Origin: Gymnorhina tibicen
Taxonomy: Eukaryota > Chordata > Aves > Passeriformes > Artamidae
Direction of reading: 5' to 3'
NCBI GenBank assembly: GCA_013399875.1
Contig: VXAZ01005524.1
Location: 310,001-374,000, forward strand
DNA length: 64,000 bases
The notes beneath the pieces were generated by a model that saw only the letters and a program-made list of their open reading frames with translations, ran no database searches and had not been told where the DNA came from. Shown piece by piece: positions 36,105 through 45,837 of this stretch (within the stretch, counting starts at the first letter, position 1; the number at the start of each line of letters is the position of its first letter). Made by a program: the position numbers and the translations under genes.

Positions 36105-36922
36105 CCGTCTGTTTGACCAAGTGGAGCCAGTAGATGTGGTGAGTTTGGATTCTAGCAAAGATTTGGCTCTTCACATGAGATTAGTATGAGAGGGTACTTA
36201 AGGGTTCATTTAATTTAACTTCTGCTGCAAAGTTAAAGGTGTGTTTTGATAAAATAAAATATATATGTATAACTGATTTTATTTTGAGAGTCTGAGACAG
36301 ATGTCCCTTGGCTAACAGGTCAATGCTAATAAAACTAACCATCTGGCAATCAAGTCAGAAAAGAGACCATACAGATCAATCATCACCCAGAAAAGTTAAG
36401 GGAATATGTCCTAATATAAATAAACACAACAATAATTTGGTCTCGTATTTAATGAAATAGCGTTTCAATTTTTTGACAATTTAAAATATTTTAAAAATTC
36501 TATGTATAATTAATCTATATATAAAATACATATAACCGTATACATAACACTATATAGTTAATTGTATAATGAAACCGGTTATCGAAATGTAGCTTATATA
36601 GCAATGCTCATGCTTAGTGCTGCAAAAAACCAAGATGATATAAATAAGCTGCCACACAGACAAGAATATCTAAATGAGTGACATCTTCTCTTTCTAGAGC
36701 ACGTCAAAACATTCTGTAATCCCCAAAGAGATTTGCAAGTCTCCCCAAACTTTTGTGATTATTAAGTAATATTAGAGAAAAGTTTTTAATGATATCAACT
36801 GGTAATAGATAGAGAGATTATGATAGGTAGCTCAGAATACATTTCCATACATTCTTGAAAATAAATGAAATCTCCCTTTACCTAGATTCAAAGCAAACTT
36901 TAAGACGTTTAACTAGGCATAC
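36105..36922. other. Unique AT-rich sequence, nothing recognised
   Basis: No supported feature. Rich in TATA words near 36500-36560 without a regular unit. Confidence 0.6.
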
Positions 36923-37510
36923 CTGGGTCTGACTGGGATGGAGTTAATTTTCTTCCCAATACCCTGGAAAGAGCTGGGTTTTAGATTTAGATTTTTGACT
37001 AAAATACTGATGATAACACATCAATATTGTGGCTATTGCTGGACTTTGCTTGCATGGCATCAAGCTTTTCATTCTGCTGCAACTGTGAGCAACAGTGAAG
37101 GTGTGGGCAAGAGGTTGGGAGTCAACATAGTAGTGCAAGTAGAAAAACAGAGACAAAAACATTATTTCATAGCGTGGAACATAATTTTCAGCAATAAAAT
37201 TGGGACATGTTATTTACAAAGCAGCTGTTGCTGAAAGACTCTTTGGGCATTCTCCTTGTGGGGCGAGGTGAGCGGCTACATTTAAATTGCTTGCTTTTAG
37301 GGAATGTTCTTTTGTGTTTGTTTTAGCTTTGTTTTGCTTTGGATTTGGTTTGGGTTTTTTCCTCTTTTCCCTCACCTATTAAATGTTCTTTATCTCTACC
37401 CATGAAATTTCAGGTTTTGCTCTTCTGCTTCACTCACCCATCTTGCTGGGGAGGACAGGGAGTCAGTGTCTGTGTGAATGCTCAGTTTTTGGCTGGGGTC
37501 AAGCCACCAA
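36923..37510 (+). mobile_element. ERVL-type LTR, sense, diverged
   Basis: Begins TGGGTCTGACTGGGATGGAG and TTAATTTTCTTCCC, which corresponds to the usual GGTTTTGGCTGGGATGGAGTT start. It continues TGATAACACATCAATATTG, a polyadenylation signal ATTAAA (37378-37383) followed by TGTTCTTTATCTCTACCCAT, CTGCTTCACTCACCC, and ends TGGGGTCAAGCCACCA at about 37509. It is about 590 bp and internally altered. No target-site duplication is visible. The next LTR starts only 36 bases later in the same orientation but is a different family. Confidence 0.85.
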
Positions 37511-37545
37511 AGTCTTGTTTAGAAGCTGACAGGGGTGTCCTGGAA

Positions 37546-38139
37546 TGACTGTATGATACTGTATTCCCTATCATCTGCCCTATGCCAGACATGAGTTCTG
37601 TGCCTTTAAAGCTAGCTCCAGGAGAGGGCGGAGAGCTGGTGGAATTCTTTTGGCGGTTTGTGTTCAACACAGAGATAGCTCGCTGGCTCCTTCTGCCTGG
37701 CTGCTCGGCCTCTGCAGCAGGGAAGAGAGTGGCATTCTCTTGTTTTTTAGCTAGCTTCTTGTTTGTTAGCTAAAGCACGGAGCCCTGGGACTTTGGTTTC
37801 TTCTTCTTCTCTTCTGGACTGTTCAGCAACACCAGAACATCACTGGGAGGCCCTACACCGTGGCCCAGAGGGGCCCAGGCAGAACCCCAGCTCCGGAGAC
37901 GAGAGAGCCACACCCACAAAGGACTCTGAAATCTACCCAGGTTCTCTCCACAGCGAGAGGTTTTATTATTTAACATCATTCTTTTTCCATGCCTGCGTGC
38001 ACTTTACTTGTTAAATAAATGGGGTTTTTCACTTTCCTCTGAGGAATTTCTTTCCAAACCTGGTGGGGGAGGGGCAGCTGAAACCTGCCTTCTATCAGAG
38101 TATGTTCATTTCAGACGTCCCTCCAATTTGTCTCAAACA
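37546..38139 (+). mobile_element. ERV LTR, sense, same family as 9432-10052
   Basis: Starts TGACTGTATGATACTG and ends TTTGTCTCAAACA, 594 bp. It has AATAAA at 38014-38019 after TTACTTGTT, and the shared block CTTTCCTCTGAGGAA then CCAAACCTGGTGGGGGAGG. Alignment by eye to the minus-strand copy at 9432-10052 holds from end to end, which fixes both termini. No target-site duplication or primer-binding site was recognised beside it. Sequence 3' of it may be ERV-derived. Confidence 0.87.
38014..38019 (+). promoter_or_regulatory. LTR polyadenylation signal
   Basis: AATAAA conserved in both copies of this LTR family in the window (its counterpart is at 9576-9581 on the minus strand). Conservation across two independent insertions supports its being the functional signal. 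Confidence 0.7.
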
Positions 38140-39150
38140 GAGACAATGGGTCTTGAGAATTTTTAGATAATTACAGATTTGATTGGAATATGCTAGTCTG
38201 CATTTATAGTTATTGTAACAGTTTAGCAGGTAGTTGGCAGGTGCTTACTTGCTGTTGCTTGTCACAAAGTTGACTTGATAGCTTTTGATACTGTTTTCTT
38301 TGTTCCTTCACCTGCTCTGCGGTGCGCTGCCTCTCGTGCTGTACATTGAACTCCAACCTGGCTGTGTTCAGCTTTTTCTGCTTCTTCTGTTTCTTTATTA
38401 TTTTGCCCAGCAGTATTGTGGTAAAAACACTGGCCTTTAGCCTAATCTGCTATTTGGGCCGTGCACTGCTGCCATCTCAGCACCCCAGGAAAGAAATTGG
38501 GAAAATTTAACACTTAGACTTTTCTCTTCTTTCTCTCCAGAAGTCAATTAATGGGGGAATATAAGAATGGCACTTCTCCTTTTTACTGCTCTGGGACATG
38601 TGTTTCCTGCCTTGTGGCAATCACCCTTCAGTTCTTGAATGTCCCCGTGTAACCAGAATTCTTGTATTGGTGTGTTCTATGAATTTGGTTTTGTCTTTAG
38701 CCAACCACTTGGGAATGCTGCACAGGGCTGTGCCCTAGACAGACAAGGGTTGCAAGGTTTAAGAAGAATTTAGAAAGGTACTTGTAGTGTTTTTCTTCTC
38801 CTGTGGTCTGGGACTTCATGGCAAAACCAGTGTGATAACCTGTTGAAGTGGCAAACCTCATGGATTTGAGAAAAGATGCCTTGCCTACACCAGAGATGGA
38901 AATGTTAAAATATATGCTACAGCTATGGAGCCTGTGTTCTGCACCCTCAAAGGGGTAAGAGGGTCTGTGGAACTAAGGACATACAATGAACACTGTTGTT
39001 AAACCAGAGACTCAAGCCTCAACTACAACTGTCCTGTAGTCAAGAAGAAAAGTGGAAGAAGAGGTTAGCTTGGTTAGCAAGGGAAGAGTAGGTTCTTCTT
39101 GTGAGGGAGAATGAGGAAGAATCAGAGCAGACCACATTCTCTGCAGCTGA
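38140..39150 (+). other. Possible ERV-internal remnant
   Basis: This kilobase following the LTR is GC-richer than true unique sequence here and has the look of avian ERV leader/gag-region DNA. Examples are CACCTGCTCTGCGGTG at about 38310, TTGCCCAGCAGTATTGTGGT, GCCATCTCAGCACCCCAGG, CTGGGACATGTGTTTCCTGC and GAAGAAAAGTGGAAGAAGAG near 39050. All frames are broken by stops, so any gag is dead. I see no primer-binding site at 38140. The call rests on texture and partial recollection of such sequences. A decayed unrelated repeat is an alternative. Confidence 0.35.
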
Positions 39151-40782
39151 AGTAAAAACAAAACAAAAAAAATCATAAAAATATGTCTATATACCTTTGC
39201 TTTTCATCGGTGGATTAGTGGAAAGATATTATATTTTTCTCTTCCAACAACTCTTTAGCAGATCTCCAACAGGACAGATTAGGGGTACAGGAAATTGGCA
39301 ATTGAAGAACTCCAGGAATCCTTACTTCATTTTTATTTGGTTTTACTTGTTTTAATATTTGAAAATATGTCATAATTTTAATACAGGAAAAACATCTATG
39401 ATTCCTCACAATATATTACTTATAACAAATAAACAAGTAGAATTTGCTTATTGTGTAATATTCAAGTTCAAAATATTTTAACTCTAGAAATTTAGTTCCA
39501 GCAATTAAATCAATATTAACCTTTAAATGAACTCCTTCTGGGTGTCAGAAGCAAAATTAGCAGGAAACAATGCTTATATACAGAAAGAACAGCAATAACT
39601 CTGTTCTTTCGAGGATCCAGTTTATTTTCTATAATCTAATTAACAATAAAATCAGGCATAATGCAAAACCAGCAATTAAAGCAACAACTAAAGACTTATT
39701 TCTCACCTAACTGAATCATACAGAGTCCTCAGTTGAAGAAGGAACAGATTAAGTTTTTTATATGGATTGTTTGGTAGCTTGGTTTGGTTTGTTTTTTTTG
39801 CTGAGTCTGTTTTGAACTGCCTACAACCTCAGGAGCTAAACACTGTAGAGTAGATCAGTCTTATTTCTGAGAGGTGTGGTATTTGCTGTAACAGTTGACT
39901 GCAGATTACCTTCAAGTTTTCACTTCTAGTCTTCCTAGTCAGTCATATTGATCTTTTCAACGAAGCTAAGTCTTCATGTTCTTGTGAGCTATCAGATTAA
40001 TCGGGACTACGTATTATTCCTCGGTTCTGCTTCTACAGCTCTTCTTGCAAGCACATTCCTAACATGCAGTCGTAGAACTCCTATGAGGATATTATCCTGT
40101 CTCATTCATGCTGAGGAGTACTATCCCCCAAGAGTCTCATCTCTATTAGCAGTTACAGTAACAAGATCTGAATGACACAATGCTGAAAGCTAAAGCCTGA
40201 GAATGGTAGTTCTGAGAATAAGTGGATATTTCTGCCAGAGTTTTGGCTAGGGATGTAACTTTGGTTTATAGCAAGGAAGACCAAGAAATAAATCTCTGTC
40301 TGACAGCCCATTGAGATTTTTTTCCTTCTGTACAGAGTCTGCAGTTTCATGTGACATAATTTCTGAATTTCAAAATATCCTGCAAATTTCATATGCCTCA
40401 GTGATTTTAACTGCTGTTGTTAAAATGCTTAAGACACTAAGTAAGCATTTGATTATTGTCCTCTTGCCCCTTTATCATTACTTCTCACTGCCAAAAATGT
40501 GGGCACAGTGTGTACCATCTTTTGTTGCTGGTAAAAGAACTGAGAGAATTTGGAGACGACTATAAACTTTCTAATTCAATTACTTACTGATGTGTTTCCA
40601 TGGTGTACTATGGGAGATATTGTGAATAGCACAACCTGCAGTCCAACCAAGGCAGTTCATTCTTGCTATATGCCAGAAATCGGTGTTTGCCATTTTGCTT
40701 GTAGCAGTAAAAAAAATCTATTTGAGAAACCATGCATTGATGATCAAAACTAGGTTATCTTTCGATTGGGAAATAAATCACT
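39151..40782. other. Unique AT-rich sequence, no gene seen
   Basis: No coding or RNA feature supported. Open frames at 39948-40175 and 40311-40565 lack recognisable domains. Confidence 0.6.
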
Positions 40783-41318
40783 TGTACTGGCTCTGGCTCG
40801 GATGGAGTTAGCTTTCTTCATAGCAGCCCACATGGTGTTTTGGGTTGCTGGCTGAAAGTGTGGATAAGAATACAGTGTTTTAGGTGTGCTAAACAATGCT
40901 TAGAGCAGGTCAAGGTTTTACAGTTTACCAATTTACCCTTTTTCCTTCTTTTTCCCTTTTTTTTCCCCTTTTTCCTTCCAGTTTTTCCTGCTCCAGAACA
41001 AGTAGTCTGGAAGTGGGCAAGAAATTAGGGGGAAACATGGATGGGACAGCTGACCCAAAACTGACCACTAGTAGTAGATTGAAAAGCAGTGGCACTGTCC
41101 TCCAAGGTGGCTGGACATCAGCGGTGAAAAGGCGGTGAATGATTGTCGTTGTATCACCTGTTATTTTCCTCCATCCTTCGCTTTCTAAACTGTCTCTATG
41201 TTGACCCATGATTTTTGAGGTTTTGCTTTACTTCTCTCTTCCATTCTGCTTAGGAAGAGGAGAGTGAGAGACACTGCGTGGGTGTTTGGATCCTGGATGG
41301 GGACAATTTGTCACGTCA
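40783..41318 (+). mobile_element. ERVL-type LTR, sense, diverged
   Basis: Begins TGTACTGGCTCTGGCTCGGA and TGGAGTTAGCTTTCTTCATAG, with GTGTTTTGGGTTGCTGGCTG, then GGACAGCTGACCCAAAACTG (41044-41063), CTAAACTGTCTCTATGTTGACCCATG and an ending near GGGACAATTTGTCACG. It is the same broad LTR group as 33906-34462 and 36923-37510. A pyrimidine tract at 40936-40979 interrupts it. No target-site duplication was found, so the right border is approximate. Confidence 0.82.
40936..40979 (+). repeat. Polypyrimidine tract inside LTR
   Basis: Irregular C and T runs (CCCTTTTTCC, TTTTTCCC, TTTTTTTTCCCC) without a fixed period. Confidence 0.9.
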
Positions 41319-42555
41319 GTTTAGAAAATTGTCGAAACAGTTATTGATAACATTGGCCTTTGAAATATATTTTTTGTTCCAGATTTAGTCACCAAAATAT
41401 GTGATTGGAATTTTCTTTTCAGTATAATTCTTGCTATGTTATAATATCTGCAATTTATAGCAATTAAAATTTTAAAAACCCTGCAAGCTCATTAGTTTCT
41501 TGATTGTAAGAGAAGTAAAAATTAGTAATTTTTGGAGAATTCCATAAGCAGGAAGGTTGCAGCCAAACACCATCATTAATTTTGGATGGCTTAGGTGTCA
41601 ACCCTGTTTTTATTTTCCTATTTTGTTATAAAAATTCCCTTTGTTATTTTATTAATCTGAATATTATTAGATTCTGACCTAACTATTTGCTTAGGAAATT
41701 GAGTTATAAGTTATAGATCAGTTCTTCCATTCAGTTTTCACTCCAGTTTCCTTATTTTGAAATAGAGCAAAATTTGTTAAGCAACTGAACAAGATATGGG
41801 CAATCAGTTTAATTACAGGTGATGGAAAAAGCAATATCAAGGTGTGGGAAAACTGAAAATTAGTACTGTTCTCTCAGTATTAGCAAACTAGCTGGTAGTG
41901 AGATTGGGGGATTTTTGTTACTGTTATTCTGTATATCTGCACATCATAATTTGTTGTAGATTTTTCATTCCTTTAGGATCTCTTACATGAACAGAAACCT
42001 TTTCTATAAAATATTTTTTCTGTGGAATTAATGCATTTCTTCAATAATCAGATATGTCAAGTATAAAAGAGAACAGAAGAAAAGAAAACAAAAATCCACA
42101 AAGGAAAATAAAGCTAGAATATGTCTGTTCTGTGTCAGAAACAAGACCTGGCAGGGTAAATCCTAAACTAAGCAGAGCACAGCACATATATACATTGGCT
42201 CCTGTGCAAAGTCTGACTTCATGTATTCAACCCATGCATAGAAATGAAGCAACACAGCTGGAGCCACTGCCTGGAAATAGCCTGTTATCAGAAACCTGGC
42301 ATAACTGATGGAATGTCACAAGCAAGGAGCATGTGTTTTTCATTTTAATGACAACAACTTGTGTAGTAAGAGCATCTGGTGCCTGAGAATATGGCTTTGC
42401 ATATGTCTCAGTCTGTGCTTTGTTTTTTTGCTTATTCAGGTGATTTAGTACAACATAAATGTGGACTAGATTTCACTAGACGGGATTTTAAAAGTATTTC
42501 AGAATTCAGGAAAGTATCTCTTAAAAATTTCATTCTCAGTGTTGAAATTAAAGTT
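41319..42555. other. Unique AT-rich sequence, nothing recognised
   Basis: No supported feature. The 84-codon frame at 42054-42308 has no recognisable domain. Confidence 0.6.
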
Positions 42556-42969
42556 ATCATGGAATCACAGAATATCCTGAGTTGGAAGTGACCCACTAGA
42601 ATCATCAAAGTCCTGGCCCTGCCCAGGACAGACCCAAGAGTCACACCGTGTGCCTGAAAGCATTTTCCAAAGACTTCTTGAACTGTCAGGCTGGTGCTGT
42701 GACCAGTTCCCTGGGGAGCCTGTTCCAGTGCCCAACCACCCTCTGGGTGAAGAACCTTTTCCTAATATCTAACTTAACCTTATCTGACTCAGCTTCATGT
42801 TGTTTCCTTGGGTCCTGTCACTGGTCATAAGAGAAGAGATCAGTGTCTGCCCCTCCTCTTCCCCTCACAAGGAAGTTGTAGGCTGGAATGAGGTCTCTCC
42901 TCAGTCTCCTCCAGGCTGAACAAAGCAAGTGACCTCAGCTGATCTTCCTGTGGCTTCCCCTCTAGGCTA
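42556..42969 (-). mobile_element. CR1 LINE 3' region, antisense
   Basis: Shows the tail ATCATGGAATCACAGAATAT, GAGTTGGAAGTGACCCACTA, GTCCTGGCCCTGCCCAGGAC, CTGTTCCAGTGCCCAACCAC, CTCTGGGTGAAGAACC, GGTCTCTCCTCAGTCTCCTC and CAGGCTGAACAAAGC to about 42969. It is the same subfamily as 26900-27680 but shorter. Confidence 0.93.
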
Positions 42970-43404
42970 CACTATTTCACGTACTTGCAGTCAGTCCTCT
43001 GTTGCAATAAAGTTTGCCAAGCTGACAATACCCTTCCAGATTTTAAAAGGATACATATTTCTTGGCTGTTGAAATTGTATTTCTAAAAGCTGTAGTTTAC
43101 TTATTTATCTTAGTGTTATACTCAGCTCCTTTACCTAGCTAGCAAGCACAGACCTCTATTGTTCAGCTCGATTCTTGTCAAAGAGATTGTTGTCTGCTTG
43201 GCGAAGGAAGAACTCAAGGAGACATATAAAGAAAGTTAAGTTTTGGTCTAAACAAGAAAACCTCCCAGTAAATAGTTGACTAAAGAGAACACTGTAATAC
43301 TGCTGCCTCTGACAACTTTTCATCAAACTTTAAGCAATAAAACAAAACAAGTGTTTATGTATGTTGGTGACCACTAGTTTACATAATTAAACATTTATTT
43401 CTAC
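42970..43404. other. Unique AT-rich sequence, nothing recognised
   Basis: No supported feature between a CR1 and a GC-rich patch. Confidence 0.6.
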
Positions 43405-43600
43405 TAATATGGAGGAGCACTGGGGAGGGATGGCAGGTGGGGGAACAACACCCCTGTCAGAAATAAAAGCTGCTGGTCTGGCCCTCCCAGAGCTGTTCCT
43501 GGAGCCCCATGGACCCAGGGTAGACAACCAACACCCTGAGTCAGCAGGGGAGGCTCTCCAGATCCCCTTCAAGGCTGGGGGAGCTTTACTTATTTACAAT
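43405..43600. other. GC-rich patch of unknown origin
   Basis: About 190 bases rich in GGGG, CCCTCC, GCTGG and CAGGG words, abruptly bounded by AT-rich DNA. AATAAA occurs at about 43463 with GCTGCTGG after it. A 96-codon frame crosses it (43409-43699) with no recognisable domain. It may be a decayed LTR or the 5' side of the CR1 tail that follows at 43712. I cannot match it. Confidence 0.35.
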
Positions 43601-43711
43601 GTTTACATGAGGAAGCAGAGGCAGGGAAAGTGGGAATCAAATGGGAATTGTGAGAAATCAATGTGGAAAAGTAGAGGGATAAGAAGTCCTTGTGTATAAG
43701 GCCAGATGCTG

Positions 43712-43767
43712 TGCTCAGTGATCCTTATGGGTCCCTTCCAACTCAGGATATTCTTTGATTCTATGAT
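43712..43767 (+). mobile_element. CR1 terminal 3' tail, sense
   Basis: Only the last 56 bases of a CR1: TGCTCAGTGATCCTTATGGG, TCCCTTCCAACTCAGGATAT, then TTTGATTCTATGAT, the usual terminal repeat. This is a severely 5'-truncated insertion. Confidence 0.85.
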
Positions 43768-43929
43768 AAGAAGAAAAAAAAGGACCAGTTTATTAGAAGC
43801 CCTTGGTTGGTTATTCTTAGTATTACATGCATACTAGCACAGTTCTCAGTTCTTTAGATTTCTGAGGACTTTGATATATCCACAAATCATGTTAACTGAA
43901 GGCTGACACTCCTTCTGTTCCATCTTGAA

Positions 43930-44240
43930 TCCACCTGAAGAAAGTTGGAGAGAGATGTTATACAAGAGCATTTAGACACAGGACAAGTGTGAATGGCTTT
44001 AAACTGAAAGATTACATTTAGATTAGGTATTAGGAGGAATTTATTTACTATGGGGGTAGTGATGCACTGGTACAGGTTGCCAAGGGAAGCTGTGGCTGCT
44101 GCATTCCTGGCAGTGTTCAACGCCAGTTTGGATGGGGCTCTGAGCAGCCTGGTCTAGGGAAAGGTATCCCTGCCCATGGCAAGGCGCTTGGACTTGGATG
44201 ATCTTTAAGGTCCCTTCCAATTCAAGCCATTCTATGATTT
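43930..44240 (+). mobile_element. CR1 LINE 3' region, sense
   Basis: Includes GAAAGTTGGAGAGAGATG, ACACAGGACAAGTGTGAATG, GGCTTTAAACTGAAAGA, GGTACAGGTTGCCAAGG, GAAGCTGTGGCTGCTGCATT, GCCAGTTTGGATGGGGC, GATGATCTTTAAGGTCCCTT and the terminal TTCTATGAT. Intact 3' end and truncated 5' end. Confidence 0.93.
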
Positions 44241-45261
44241 TGTCATAAAATATTCTTAGCTTCCATGTGACAACTATAGCTAAGATAATCTAACCAGCTG
44301 TATATCTTTAAACACCAAAATATTATTCTTCAATAACATTGTAAGCAGCAGAAAAAGAGACAGGTAACATTTCCTGAACTATATAAGCAGTTGTTCTTAG
44401 AAACACCGTTAGTTTCTTTATCAGTTGCTGCCTGAAGGATCTGGTATAAAGTTCAATATTTATAAAATTATTATCAATTTGTGGAGAAGAGACTGCAAGT
44501 ATGAAATTTGCTGTTAAAAACCTTATTTCTTGTAAAAATACTGTACGCTTTCTTTTTCTTTCCCACTTGTTTTCTAAATGTTAATTTTATTTACAGAAAA
44601 ATACTGAAAAACTGTCCACATAATTCAGGTTTTGAATTGTATATAAGCATCTTCTGTTTCTGAAGAGATGTCAGGGTAATGGCTAGGTGTTATTTTCTCG
44701 CTGGAAGAAATGGATTTGGCTAAATGTATTTCATTGCTCATTGAATAATTTAGCTGAACAACTACTTCTGTTGGGGTGACTAACCTCATAATTTATTGAC
44801 TACAATCTTTGTTGAGTAATGGACAAATTAATTCTGTACATTGAAGGAGTTATTTTTTCAGGTACTGTAGTGGCTTAAAATATTTTCTGTGTGGTCAAAA
44901 TAAAAGGTGTTATATAAATGAATATTTCTATTTATACATTCATAAAGTCATCCATAAATCAAGCCAGACAACAATAAACACTTGAAAAACAAAGCACGAA
45001 AACAAACATAAAAATTACTTCATAGTTCATGTGTATATTTTTCACATGGTCCTAGGAGGAAGGATAAAAGCAATGCAGAAACAGAGAAGATAAGCTTAAA
45101 GAACTGGTCCTGTGATTCTCTACAGTTTAGTCATTCCTCTATCCTGTCTAAATCTGTTTGAGAGTTCTATACACTTCATAAAATCTGTTAACCGTGAATT
45201 TTTTCACACAGCTAACCCGTGTTAAATTTTATATAGATTACCCTTGTACATTCGAACTCCT
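44241..45261. other. Unique AT-rich sequence, nothing recognised
   Basis: No supported feature. Confidence 0.6.
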
Positions 45262-45837
45262 CACGTAATCATTTAATCCCAGCTGGCAACTAAGCACCAC
45301 ACAGCTGCTCATTCACTCCCCTTCAGCAGGATGAGGGGAAGGGAATTGAAAGGATAAAAGTGAGAAAACTTGTGGGTTGACATAAGAACAATTTGTTAGT
45401 TGAAATAAGAGAAAATAAAATAATAATTATTCTAATTTTAAAAACTGTAATGAGAAGGAAAATAAGAGACACAGAGAGAGAGAGAGAGAGATAAAACATG
45501 AGAAAGACAAGTGATACCCAGCCAATCTCTGAGCAGCAGCCCCTCCAGCCAGCCATCCCCTTGGTTTATTGCAGACCATGATGCCATATGGTCTGGAATA
45601 TCCCTTTGGCTAGTTAGGGTCAGCTGTCCCAGCTGAGTCCCCTCACAACTTCTTGTGCACTCCCAGCCTCCTTGCTGGTGGGGTTATGTGAGGAGCTGAA
45701 AGCACTGTGCAAGTGCTGCTCAGCAATAACAAAAACATCTTTGTGTTTTCAACACTGTTTTCAGCACACATCCAAAGCATAGCCCTGTATTATCTACTGT
45801 GACAAAAATTAATTCTACCCCAACAAAAACCAGAACA
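45262..45837 (-). mobile_element. ERVL-type LTR, antisense
   Basis: The left side is TTTAATCCCAGCTGGCAACT, AAGCACCACACAGCTGCTCA and TTCACTCCCCTTCAGCAGG. The centre has CAAGTGATACCCAGCC, CATATGGTCTGGAATATCCC and AGGGTCAGCTGTCCCAGC. The right end is CCCCAACAAAAACCAGAACA. On the minus strand this gives the standard order from TGTTCTGGTTTTTGTTGGGG to AGCTGGGATTAAA. It has the same layout as 33906-34462 but is a more diverged copy. The left terminal TG is mutated and no target duplication is visible. Confidence 0.9.
45473..45491 (+). repeat. (AG)n dinucleotide run inside LTR
   Basis: Nine AG units. On the LTR sense strand it is the CT run commonly present before the polyadenylation region of this LTR group. 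Confidence 0.95.

Noticed and set aside
35265..36174. 126- and 130-codon frames as a secreted or retroviral protein
   Set aside because: They fall in an antisense LTR, and the FFFLFF end is the pyrimidine tract. No retroviral domain is visible.
37546..41318. Full provirus bounded by the LTRs at 37546 and 40783
   Set aside because: The two LTRs belong to different families, so they cannot be the paired ends of one provirus.
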